Made by a program: the position numbers and the translations under genes. The notes under the pieces were generated by a model. That model was not told the DNA's origin. It saw only the letters and a list, made by a program, of their open reading frames with translations, and made no database searches. A stretch of 64,000 nucleotides of DNA from Nymphaea colorata (Eukaryota; Streptophyta; Magnoliopsida; Nymphaeales; Nymphaeaceae), in assembly GCF_008831285.2 (NCBI RefSeq), contig NW_022204507.1:3919174-3983173 (forward strand), in the 5' to 3' direction. Below, piece after piece: positions 1 through 10,229 of the stretch (its first letter is position 1; each line of letters begins with the position of its first letter).

Positions 1-59
1 TGTTATCTTCCAATCCCAAGCTAAAAGAATGGAGATTGTTTATGGCCATGACCCCTATT
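1..59 (+). pseudogene. 5' fragment of a CRK (DUF26 kinase) gene, 'unit Z'
   Basis: The first bases match the sequence just before and across the start codon of the CRK unit at 45776: an AGATTTTGTTATCTTCCAATCCC-like leader, then ATGGAGAT-GTTTATG. Only about nine codons after the ATG are present before the copia LTR begins near base 60. This is therefore the left stump of a CRK copy interrupted by a retroelement. The rest of the unit lies outside the window or was deleted. Confidence 0.6.
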
Positions 60-378
60 TGTTGGTGTATGGAACTTGATCCATATTGAACACTCATATG
101 CAATACGCGGATCCAAATACATTTATGTAAAGCATTTATGTCATTTTGTACAAATGCGGGTTTCGCCCTAATCCTTACGTTGAGAGGAGGGCCGCAGTTT
201 TCTTTTGGAGTCTTCTTCTCTGTGAGTGTTTGTGTTCATCTGTGAGTGAACAGTAAAAGATCTGTGCGACCGTGGACATTGGAGATTATTGCTCCAAACC
301 ACGTAAATCTTTGTCTTCTTCCTTGTTGCTTCTAACCCCCTCTTGGAGTGTGAGAGAAGAGTTTGTGTTGTTCTAACA
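60..378 (+). repeat. 5' LTR of Copia-1 (probable)
   Basis: It starts TGTTGG and ends TCTAACA, a near-inverted terminal pair, two bases before the primer-binding site. The left edge is inferred from this inverted end and from the loss of CRK similarity. No second LTR is available for comparison. Confidence 0.6.
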
Positions 379-380
379 AT

Positions 381-393
381 TGGTATCAGAGCC
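381..393 (+). other. Primer-binding site of Copia-1 (tRNA-iMet)
   Basis: TGGTATCAGAGCC is complementary to the 3' end of plant initiator tRNA-Met, the standard primer for plant copia reverse transcription. It lies two bases after the LTR end. Confidence 0.9.
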
Positions 394-416
394 AGGTTCA
401 TTCGCGATAGGAACAA

Positions 417-1347
417 TGGCGCTGGAAGAAGGAAAAGTTAGAATCGAGAAGTTCGACGGTAAAACTTTGGATTCTGGAAGATGCAGATCGAGGACTACTT
501 GTATCAGAAGAAACTGTAGAACCGCTCATGGGAGCGAAGCCCGCAACAATGGCTGATGCAGATTGGCAGTTGTTGGATAGACAAGCCCTTAGAGTCACCA
601 GTTGACATTGGCCGAAAACGTCGCCTTCAACATTGTTATCGAGAAGACGATAGTAAGTTTGATGAAGACGCTAACAGATATGTATGAAAAACCCTCTGCT
701 TCGAATAAGAATATCTGATGCATCTATTATTTAATTTGAAAATGGCTGAAGGTGCCTCTGTTACGGATCACATAAATAAGCTCAATGTTATTACTTCTCA
801 ATTATGTTCTATGGATATTAAATTTGATGATGAGGTTTAAGCCTTAATTTACTATAATCTCTACCGAGAGTTGGAGTGCCACTGTGACCACCATGAGTAG
901 TTCATCGAGGTCAAGCAAATTGAAGTTTAGTGGTGTTCGAGATTTAATACTCAGTGAGAACATTTGCAGAAGGGAGGTAGGAGAACCTCTCGGTTCTACC
1001 TAAATGTTCAAAACAAGGGCAGAACTAATCAACGCTACCAAGAGCATGGAAGGTCCAAATCTAAGGGAATGAGTCAATCCAAACTTCGAAGTGATGGCTG
1101 TTGGAACTGTGGTAAGCCAGGACACCGGAAAATAGATTGCAGGTTGTTGAAGAAGAAGAACCCAAATCGTGAGGATGATTCAACAAATGCAGCAACAAAA
1201 GATATAGCTGATGCACTTGCTTTGAGTGTACACAGCTCCATAGAGTCTTGGATTTTAGACTCGATGCATCTTTTCATTCGACATATTCTAATGAAAGTAT
1301 GCACAACTATTTGTAGGAAAATTTGGCAGAGTATACCTTGCGGATGA
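417..1347 (+). pseudogene. Copia-1 Gag with CCHC zinc knuckle and start of protease (broken)
   Basis: An ATG at 417 opens MALEEGKVRIEKFDGK, a typical copia Gag start, but the frame breaks within about 50 codons. Downstream fragments (near 725-840) still read as Gag. The CCHC knuckle CWNCGKPGHRKIDC is at about 1098-1140. After it, WILDS at about 1246-1262 is the beginning of the aspartic protease motif. One base is missing there, and the following codons in the next frame read ASFHSTYSNES, as expected after the catalytic DSG. The element's capsid and protease cannot be produced from this sequence. Confidence 0.75.
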
Positions 1348-2255
1348 TGAACCTCTAGATATTGTAGGGAAAGGTGAGGTTCACATTAAAATGCAGAATG
1401 GACATGTATGGAAGTTAAAAGATGTCAGACATGTCCCAGGGTTGAAGAAGAATCTCATTTTGATTGGGCAGTTAGAAGACGAAGACTATGTTATTACTTT
1501 TGTTGGTGGATCTTGGAAGATAACCAAAGGTGTAATGGTTAACCAGAGTACAAACTTGGCACATTATAAATGACCACAGATATGAAAGATACAGTGGTTG
1601 TGGTGAAATGTGAAAATAAATCCTTGTTGTAGCATTGCAGGCTTGGCATATGAGTGAGAAGGGAATGAAGATCATGGCAACAAATAACAAGTTGCACGAC
1701 CTGAAACCTGTAGACATTGGGCTATGTGAAGACTGTGTCTTCGGGAAACAAAAATGGTACCTTCCCCAAAGTTGGACGGCCTCCAAAGAAGGAAAAGTTA
1801 GAGTTGGTGCATACTGATGTTTGGGGACCAGCTCCAATTCGTTCTCTTGGAGGATCCCTATACTATGTCACATTTATTGATGATTGTACCAGAAAGGTAT
1901 GGTCTATTTTCTCAAGCATAAATCTACCGTGTTTAATGTTTTTAAAAGGTGAAAATCAAAGTAAAAAATCAGATGGAAAAGAAGATTAAATGTCTGTAGT
2001 CAGACAATGGGGGTGAGTATGATAGCAAAGAGTTTAAAGACTTTTGTGCAGATCATTGGATTCGAACACAAAGGACGATCCCTAAAAAGTCACGACAAAA
2101 TGGGGTTGCTGAAAGAATGAATAGAACCCTTTATGAAAGTGCAAGGAGCATGAGACTGCATTCAGGCTTGCCAAAGACTTTTTTGGCTGATGCAATCAGT
2201 ACTGCTGCATACTTGATAAATCGTGGGCCTTCTGTTCCTTTCACACAGTCCAAAC
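1348..2255 (+). pseudogene. Copia-1 protease C-terminus and integrase (broken)
   Basis: Residues around 1391-1573 (DVRHVPGLKKNLILIGQLED) are the post-protease segment common in copia polyproteins. The integrase zinc-finger half follows at about 1636-1760, with GHMSEKG and CEDCVFGKQ. The catalytic core at 1800-1910 reads LVHTDVWGPAP and YYVTFIDDCTRKVW. Weaker similarity continues to the integrase C-half, with SGLPKTFLADAISTAAYLINRGPS at about 2164-2236. Several frame changes separate these blocks. The homology stops abruptly near 2250. Confidence 0.8.
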
Positions 2256-2330
2256 ACAAACTCAACACCTAAGGATATGGAGTAAGTTGGTTATTGGATG
2301 TTGTTATTTATTACAAGTTGCTTGTTGTTT
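2245..2330 (+). pseudogene. CRK kinase activation-loop relic at the Copia-1 break point
   Basis: The sequence CCAAACACAAACTCAACACC then a GGATATGG...GTTGGTT block matches the kinase relics at 16920-16995, 48450-48515 and 55290-55355. There the longer context reads as subdomain VII (AKIFDxDQTQ), just after the DFG-equivalent. Here it begins directly at the end of Copia-1 homology, so it marks the junction of a deletion or recombination. It is followed by about 150 bases of AT-rich sequence with no recognisable content. Confidence 0.55.
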
Positions 2331-2489
2331 TTTTTTTTAATATATTAGTCATAATGATATTTATGTACAAATTGATAAATTTTATTTTTATTTAATGTAA
2401 AATATTTTTATTTTCATAAATTTTTATATTAATCATAATCATTTTTGTCAATATCAAAATAATATATAATTTTGTACACAAGAAAGACA

Positions 2490-2888
2490 ACTTGACTTTT
2501 CCTCGAGAGTAGTGTCGCATTTCCGTCTGGATGGTATCGTTGGCCGGTCAACCTTGGTTGTCACAAGCATCAGCACTCGTACCGGTTCATCCGTCATGCT
2601 TTAGGTGCCTTTACCGATCCAACTAGCAAGGTCGACTACAAGCGGTTAACTTTTCACTCTCCATACCTTTGATATTGATGCAAATTATCTTTCTTTTTGG
2701 GCAATGGAGATCTCCATACACCTTTATCTCTCCACTACTTGCACCCACCAACCATGGCAAACATCTTATAATTAGGGCCACGGGCTTCCTTATCAGAGCA
2801 ACCCCTGCCATAGAACATTAAATCTTCCTTCCCCTTTGAGGTGATTTTGGGAGGCGGCCCTTAAAAGGCGGAGATTTTGTTGTCCTCC
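2490..2888 (+). promoter_or_regulatory. Upstream region of CRK unit A, cut off from its gene by the gypsy insertion
   Basis: This block aligns by eye with 49905-50445, the region just before the start of CRK unit C. Shared stretches include GTGTCGCATTTCC / GTGCGTCGCATTTCC, GGGCAATGGAGATCTCCATACACC, TTATAATTAGGGCCA, CCCCTGCCATAGAACA and GGAGATTTTGTT. Relative to unit C it lacks about 65 bases that hold the TTAAATA TATA-like motif and the CTCCCCAGT block. It ends at the target site of the gypsy element, and the matching downstream half resumes at 12754. Confidence 0.75.
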
Positions 2889-5603
2889 TGTCACGATCCA
2901 ATTTTGTGACAATAATTTTTTTTTCATTTCTATAATAGTGGAAGCAACATTGAGTCATCAACAAAACATAAAGAAATCAGACACTCTTTTATTTCAATAA
3001 GAAAATACATGGACCCAAACAAAAATAAAATAAACACCAGCCCAAAACCGACGCAGTGTCCAGAATGGTCAGAATTCCTCTAAGTATGGAAAAATGTAGC
3101 CATGAATGGAACATGGCCAAACAAAATAATATTTTACTTTTGTAAAACAAAATCAAATCTTAACACATATTAGTGTTATGTCACATTATCAGAAACAAAA
3201 CAAGGTGTGCACGACCTCCAAAATTTTGTAGGCTTCCAACTGTGATTCTCCGACAAAGTCATGGTCTTCGTGCCGTGCAACAATAGAAATCCCCGTGGGC
3301 ACAACTCACGATCAGAATAGAACATATCTTCACCAAGCGATCCAATAGATCGAGGGTACCTGCATGAAGCCTCCTGAGATATCGCAGATCGTCGCTGCAG
3401 CAGCATGGCCTCTCTAGGAACCCAGTTTGAGGGACCAGAGACGCCTCACTCCCAAACAGAAATAGAACAGAACCCCGGGCCCTTGTGCCGCCCAATACCC
3501 TGTGGGCCCTCCAGTACAGACAGAAGAGTGTGCGACAACAGTGAGCTATCGCGCACCACAACCGCCCGGGACAAAACCAACATGGGCAAAAACACAAGCT
3601 CACACTCACATAAACCATTGCCACAGTCCACATTTCGCCTTCGAATTTCAAAAGTGAGGGTTTCTCATCATTACACATCGTCTATTACCTCTCACAAAAC
3701 CGCCCTTAGGCTCAGTTTCCCAACAACATAAATAAGCCATTTCATAACTTGATTTAATGGCAACAGAACAAAGTCGAGTAAACATGCAACAATACATAGT
3801 ATCTCACGTTCAGAAAATCAAAGAATCATATTGTAATCATTAATTAAAAACAAGGGATCTTAGAACCCTTTTTCTGAAATTATAAACAAAACAAAGGCAT
3901 TAAAAAGCAAATACAACATAATATTTCACTTTCTCACGAAATTGCAAACAATTTAATAAAAATCCTCTTTTGGAAATTTTAAGGACTTAAAGGGTACCCT
4001 TCGTAATTTCGTAAGAATTCATCGGCTCTGATGCAAATAACTTTTGCGGACCCCTTTTTGAAGATGTTTTAGCAAAAATGTTGCGACATGCATTATGAAA
4101 ATTATATTAGCTCTTCCCAAAAATGCTAATAAGATGGACCCGCTTTGAAATTTTTGAAATGAATATAAATTCGTTCAAGCCCAACCCTTTTCTCATTTTC
4201 TCGGTGGTTTTCTCTCTCCTCACGAGAACTGCTCCTTCCTCTCGTTCGACCGACGGTGGCTTCACCACTCTTCCACACCCCAAACCGGAAAGCTCTACGT
4301 CTCTCACGACAACTCCTTTTTTCTTCTTCATGTTCGTCCGGCGGTGGAGCCTCCATCCATCTTCAACAAAAAACCAGCCCGAGTGTTAGAGGGAGTTCCA
4401 TCCTCCTCTCTCATTTTTCCTAGTGCACAACAGAGAGAGGTGAAGGGATTTTGGTAGATCCTTTCTCTTCCAGTCGATGGGGAGAAGGGAGTGCCATCAG
4501 TCCTTCCTCTATCCAGCACAGCGGCAGCCGCCACCAACCCGACCAAGAAAGAAGAAGGCGGTGAATCCTTGTGACTCATCTTGCTCTCTGTCAACGTAAG
4601 AACAGTTGCCGGTAGGTTCCACAGGAACAATGGTGGACTGGTTGAGAGCAACCGGTCTCTCACGGTATTCTCCTCTCTCGAAGTCCTCTGGTAATAGCAA
4701 GAGTGAAGAAAAACAGAGAACATCCCTTCTATCGGCGTCCATGGCAGAGGAACCAAAAATCGTGGGTTTCGTTGTCACGGAGGTGGACGACCAAACAGGG
4801 TTTTCGACTACCATCGGAGATTTGGGAATGTGGCCAAATCTCGCGGGTATAAATCATACCCTCTTCATGTTTTTCTTTTCCTTTTGATGATGTAGTAGGT
4901 TATATGTTGTCAGTGGTCTTGGTTCCTCATGGATGGTACAAAAGCACACAGGATGACAGAGGAAATCCAAGTATTTCAAAACATAACTAGAACAGGCAGG
5001 CCATACGTTATATGTCTGAATCTAGCATGCTTTATCTCTAGAATCTCATGCTGGGATTCATTTCTAGGCATATGCATACATAGATTTACATGTTGTATAC
5101 GAAATCAAAATTACAAGGCTTCATGCTACAATCATGGCTGAAAATCCCCATACCGTTAATCGAGATGAATTTCTAGCACCAACCCCTTTTTTGCTTCTCG
5201 TTCCTTTCCAGCAGTCACCAACACAAATGAGGATCTCTTCCTCACTTTCTCCGTCTTTCTCTCAAATTCTTTATCGTTGAGCCTTCTCTTCTATGAATGC
5301 AGTAAAGAAATGATAATTTTCTAAAACATTGTTTTAAATAAACCCTCTACAAGGTCTCCCTTATTGCAATATGAGTTCTTTTAGTTTCTCACAAGAAAAA
5401 GGAACGGTCTTTCAGTTTCCATTCTCATTTCTTTTAAATCTTTGCAATTAGTAAATTATTGTGTCTTTCCATAACTATTCTCTTTTGACTAAATTGACAG
5501 TTTCCATTATATTTAACAATCAATTAGATCTACCATTTATAATTCCTTTCCCTATTAATGTTTTCCACAAATAAAAAAGAGAATGAAAATCATGGGCATT
5601 ACA
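2889..5603 (-). repeat. 3' LTR of gypsy copy 1
   Basis: This 2715-base LTR is bounded by TGTCACGATCC at left and GGGCATTACA at right (plus-strand reading). Compared with the right LTR it has about 230 extra bases (about 3658-3885) and lacks an approximately 80-base segment present at about 10405-10490. The short open frames inside it are not genes. Confidence 0.9.
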
Positions 5604-5614
5604 TCCTTCCCCCT
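5604..5614 (-). other. Polypurine tract of gypsy copy 1
   Basis: Read on the minus strand, a G/A-rich run (about AGGGGGAAGGA) lies immediately upstream of the LTR start TGTAATGCCC. This is the position expected for the plus-strand primer. Copy 2 keeps a fuller version, GTGGGGAAGGA. Confidence 0.75.
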
Positions 5615-7480
5615 AAAAAGAAATTTCGTCCTGAAATTTGAGTGTACCTTATTGAAAAAATTTGGGAAACTCTTTCCATGTTCTTGTCTGGCTCCCAGTA
5701 CATTCTTTGATGCCATGATGTTGCCAGTCCACTTGAACTGGTGGAATAGTCTTCTTCCGCAACACATGTTCCTTATGGTCTACAATTCGAAGCGCTTTTC
5801 TTCTGTTGTCATGTCCTCTTGCAAATCGACTTCTTCGTAGTCTATCACATGTGATGGATCAGGTATATATTTCTTTTAACATGACACATGAAATACTGGA
5901 TGACATGGCTATACTGTGGTGGAAGAGCAATTCGATAGGCAACCTCTCGCACTTTCTCCAAAATCTCAAATGGACCAATGTATCTTGGACTCATTTTTCC
6001 CTTCTTCCCGAATCGAAAAACACACTTGTGGGTGATATCTTGACAAATACATGATCTCCTGCTTCAAAAGCTGGCTCTCTCCATCGTTGGTCTGCATAAC
6101 TCTTTTGTCGACTCTGAGCAGCTAAAAGTTTCTTTCTAATCATGTTGACATGACAGTGTAATGCTGGATCACCAAAGGATCCTCAATCTTGTTGTCTCCT
6201 ATCTCGGTCCAATACGATGGTGATCTACTAGGTCGGCCATAAAAAGCTTCAAGCGGAGTCATTCCAATGCTAGAATGATAGCTGTTGTTGTAGGAAAATT
6301 CGGCCAACTTTACATGTTTATCTCATTCACCATTCCATTGCAAAACACAAACTCTTAGCATATCTTCAAGAGTCTGAATGGTTCGCTCGGATTGCCCATT
6401 TGTTTGCGGATGAAATGTTGTACTCAGTTTCAATTTCGTTCCCAACGCTTCCTGTAACATTCCCCAGAACTTGGATGTAAATCTTGGATCTTTGTCGAAG
6501 ATGATTGATTTAGGGATTGCGAAATCTTGATAGGAAGGAAATGTGCAGATTTAGTTAAACGATCCACTACTACCCAAATAGCATCGTGTTGTCCTCGAGT
6601 ATGTGGTAACCCCACTATGAAATCCATGGTGATGCCTTCCCATTTCCATTGAGGAATCTCTATCCGTTCCATTAAGCCACCTGCTTTCTGATGTTCCACT
6701 TTGACCTGTTGACACACCAAGCATCGTGAGACAAAGTCAGCAATTTCTTTCTTCATTCCTGGCCACCAAAAGTTTATTCTTAAATTTTGATACATCTTGG
6801 TGCTTCCCAGATGTATGGTGTATCTTGTTTTGTGTGCCTCTTCTAGCAGTTTGTTTTTCACTTTGGATCATTTGGAACCCACAATCTACCATTGAACCAT
6901 GTAGATCCATCATCATCCTCAGAATAAAGAGTTTCTTTCTTCTTGTGACACTCAAGTCTCAACTTTGCATATTCAGGGCTCTGTTTTTGTTTCTCAATAA
7001 TTTCGTCAAGAAATCTATCTGAATTATTCCAGCACACTTCACCTTTCTATTATCATCTCGCAATGGATGCCATTGGTCAAAGTCTTCCACCAAATTCAAT
7101 GTTGCATTAACAGTACAACAGCTTTAGCATGCGCCTCAACTAGCACATTAGCCTTTCCTGGATGATACTTTATCTCAAAGTCGTAATCTTTGAGATATTC
7201 CATCATCTTCTCTGTCTTAGATTCAATTCCTTCTGCGAAAACAAATATTTGAGGATTTGTGGTCAGAAAATACTTCAATTCCACTCCATAGAGATAATGC
7301 CTCCATATTTTTAGCATAAATACCACAGCTCCTAATTCCAAATCATGTGTTGGATAGTTCTTCTCGTGTTGTTTTAGTTGTCTAGAGGTATATGCTATAA
7401 AGTTGTCGTTTTGCATAAGCACCGTCTGTAACCAGTCCCTGAAGCATCGTATATACCACAAATCCTTTCCTCCCATTTGG
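5615..7480 (-). pseudogene. Gypsy copy 1 RNase H, integrase and chromodomain (broken)
   Basis: RNase H remnants are at about 7100-7476 ([20 protein letters not shown], then the YHPGKANV region). The integrase HHCC finger and core are at about 6430-6860 ([45 protein letters not shown]). Compared with copy 2, 50 bases are missing at about 6515, between the first catalytic Asp block and the second. The C-terminal integrase and chromodomain are in several frames at about 5610-6300. None of this can give a working enzyme. Copy 2 is the better guide to the family. Confidence 0.8.
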
Positions 7481-8290
7481 TAGTGTTAGAATTGGGGTAC
7501 TAGTCAAACTGTCTTTCAACGTCTGAAAACTCTTCTGACAGTCGTCTGTCCATGTAAATTTGACTCCCTTCGTAGCAGTTTTGTCATTGGGGTTGCAATT
7601 TTTGAGAAATTCTTAATGAACTTCTTGTAGTAACCTGCCAAACCAATAAAACTTCTGATTTCGGTCACATTAGTTGGCGCATTCGATTGTTGTACAGCTT
7701 CTACCTTGGCCAAATCAACTGCCACTCCCTTCTTAGAGATTACATGTCCCAAGAAATTGACTTTGTCTAGCGAAAATTCGCACTTTGAATACTTGGCATA
7801 CAATTGATTTTGTCTAATATTTTCATCACTATCTCGAGATATACACATGCATTGCTTCACACTCTAAGTACACTAGACATCATCAATGAACACTATAACG
7901 AATCGGTCTAAGTACTCATGAAATATCCGATTTATGAGATCCATAAAAGCTGTTGGGGCATTTGTGAGTCGAAAGGCATCACTCGAAACTCATAATGCCC
8001 ATAACGTGTGCGAAATGCTGTTTTGGGAATATCTTTTCCTTAATTCGCAATTGATGGTATCCCGACCTCAAGTCTATCTCAAAAAACACCCTTGCTTCCT
8101 TTAATTGATCAATAAATCTTTGATTCTAGGAAATGGATACCTATTCTTAATCGTAACTTGATTCAACATCCAGTAGTCAATACATAACTGCATTGACCCA
8201 TCCTTCTTCTTCACAAACAGGACCGGTGCTCCCCAAGGTGACACACTCGGACGGATGAATCCCTTGCTGGCTAAATCTTGTAATCTGCTT
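7481..8290 (-). pseudogene. Gypsy copy 1 reverse transcriptase (broken)
   Basis: The segment 7516-7860 reads [20 protein letters not shown] and continues to [20 protein letters not shown], the palm-to-thumb region of Ty3/gypsy reverse transcriptase. Upstream parts, including the catalytic FIDD region near 7875, are in other frames because of single-base losses. The matching region of copy 2 (22939-23721) is one continuous frame. Confidence 0.8.
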
Positions 8291-10030
8291 CTTTAATTCT
8301 TCCAGTTATGCTGGTGTCATTCTATATAGAGCCTTGGAAATAGGTGTAGTTCCTGGTATCAACTCAATGCCAAACTCCACCTCTCGTATAGGAGGCAATC
8401 CAAGTAAATCTTCAGGGAACACGTCTGTGAAGTCCTTCACCGTACGCACTTCACTGATGGGTTTTAATTTCTACTCGATCGCATCCATGCTAACCAAATA
8501 TGTAGTGCACCCATTTTCCATGTATTTCCTTGCCTTAACCGCTGAGACAACCAACATTTTTGATCTTGTGGCGTTTTTACCTCAAATTCAATCTTTTGAC
8601 CATTTTCCAACTGAATCTTCAACTTCTTCCTTCTGCAATCTATCATCGATAATGATGGTATAACCAATCCATTCCTCGGATCACGTCATACCCCATCATA
8701 TTTATTACCACGAGCTATGCTGGTAACAAATTTCCATGTATTTCTATGCTCACATTTTTAAATACGTTTGGCATGTGTCTTTGTTTTCTATGGGTGTAGT
8801 AACTAACAATTCATATGACATATTCTTCCCTTCTAACTTTAAAAGTTCAGCAAATCTCTTAGGGCAAAAGAATGCGATGCAGTAGAGTAAACAGTATATG
8901 AGCCCAATGAGATTGTACAAGAAGGGTACCTTCAATCAGTTGGTGGAACTCAGATTTTCAGCCGTGGTTGCGTAGACTCTCCCAGTCACTTTCTTTTCTG
9001 CTGGCCGATTGGCTTCACCATGCTTTTGTTCAGCCTCTTTCTTCTTTGGGCTCTCATGGATAAAATGGCCTTGCGTTCCACAATAAAGACATGCCCTGGT
9101 ATCTCTGTAACACCTTTTATCAGGGTGTTGGCGATGACATTTAGGGCATTCGTCGTCCCGCCTGTATGCTGATGGCCTCTGTCTCTTGAATCTGTCCCCT
9201 TGGTTCACCCTGTCACTACACCTTCTCTTGAACATGTCTAGCCTCGACTTGGATCCAGAAATTCACTCCTCCTATCTGTCCCTTCGTCCTGTTCCAGTCT
9301 TCTTCGAAACGTGTAGCCATGTCAATTACGTCGTCCAGATCTCTTGGATACCCGTCTTTAAGTCCTCTAATGAACTTATTTACTCTGTCCATGTCAGCAG
9401 TGTATAAATGGGGGCAGTACTTTTCCAAGTGTCTGAATTTGATGACGTATTTGTGTAGACTCATACTCCTCTGTTGAAGCTCCAAGAATTCCTACGTGTT
9501 TCTCTCATGTGAAGGTTGGGATGTAGGCATGTGTGAATGCTTCCTTGAATTCTTCCCACGTCGCTTTGTGATTTGCAAATTTCACTTCATGTTGGGTCTG
9601 CCACCATTCCTCAGCATCGCCTTTTTGCATAAAGGTGCATACCGAACCTTCTTGTTGTCAGGACCCTTTCAGGGTGGTAAAGATCTTCTCAGTTTCTTTG
9701 AGCCACTGTTTTGCATCGTCAGGAGTGCTTTTCCCATGAAACTTCAAGGATGCAAGCTCATAAACTGTTGGTGAGTTGTGCCCCTTGCCTCACCATTCGT
9801 TGTCTCTTTGTATCCGTACTGTTCCTCCTGACGGAGCATTTTGCACCAGGCCATGCATCAATCCTGTAATCATATGCAAAGTGTTCATGATAAATGCTTG
9901 CTGCTGTTGGATGTTTCCACCAAGCATCCAAAGTCCAGTAGGGTGAGTCTCGACGTTTCAGCTCCTGCTGCTACGAGGAGTTCTCCCTCTTGCACTGACA
10001 CTCCCTCCTCTAGTGCTGCCATTGAAACTA
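8291..10030 (-). pseudogene. Gypsy copy 1 Gag and protease (broken)
   Basis: The Gag C-terminal region with two Cys-rich motifs (CPKCHRQHPDKRC and CLYCGTQGHF) is at 8936-9235. The retroviral-Gag-like segment with SLHKYVIKFRHLEKYCPHLY is at 9216-9485. The N-terminal Gag is at about 9500-10030. The post-Gag protease is at about 8464-8900, including a VEHKF-like C-half rich in KLKIQLENGQK. Frames change several times between blocks. Confidence 0.75.
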
Positions 10031-10211
10031 CACCACACGAAGGAAAGCAAAATATATCAATGGTATTCATAAGAAAGAAATTCACTAGAACTACCACAAA
10101 ACTATGAAACTCAATATTCACAACAAAACAAAAACACCCTTCTTTAACAGGCTTGGTTGACCTTTACTCCGCTTGTGATCAACCTTGGCATTGGACATTG
10201 ACTCTAAACAC

Positions 10212-10225
10212 TGGGTCTGATACCA
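10212..10225 (-). other. Primer-binding site of gypsy copy 1 (tRNA-iMet)
   Basis: The minus strand reads TGGTATCAGACCCAG, four bases after the LTR end. One G is missing compared with copy 2 (TGGTATCAGAGCCC). Confidence 0.85.
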
Positions 10226-10229
10226 AAGT

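Larger units (their letters stand above)
60..2255 (+). mobile_element. Copia-1: 5' part of a Ty1/copia LTR retrotransposon, 3' end lost
   Basis: A probable 5' LTR (60-378) is followed by an initiator-tRNA-Met primer site and by Gag, zinc knuckle, protease and integrase coding remnants in the order typical of Ty1/copia. Sequence after the integrase core (about 2255) switches to CRK kinase-relic sequence, so reverse transcriptase, RNase H and the 3' LTR are missing. Many frameshifts and stops show it is dead. With no 3' LTR, neither the age nor the target duplication can be read. Confidence 0.8.

Noticed and set aside
3405-4887. Numerous 60-140 codon frames in the gypsy LTRs, both strands (repeated at 19519-20375, 11352-11732 and 27029-27646)
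   Set aside because: They overlap on both strands, differ between LTR copies through small indels, and show no family resemblance.
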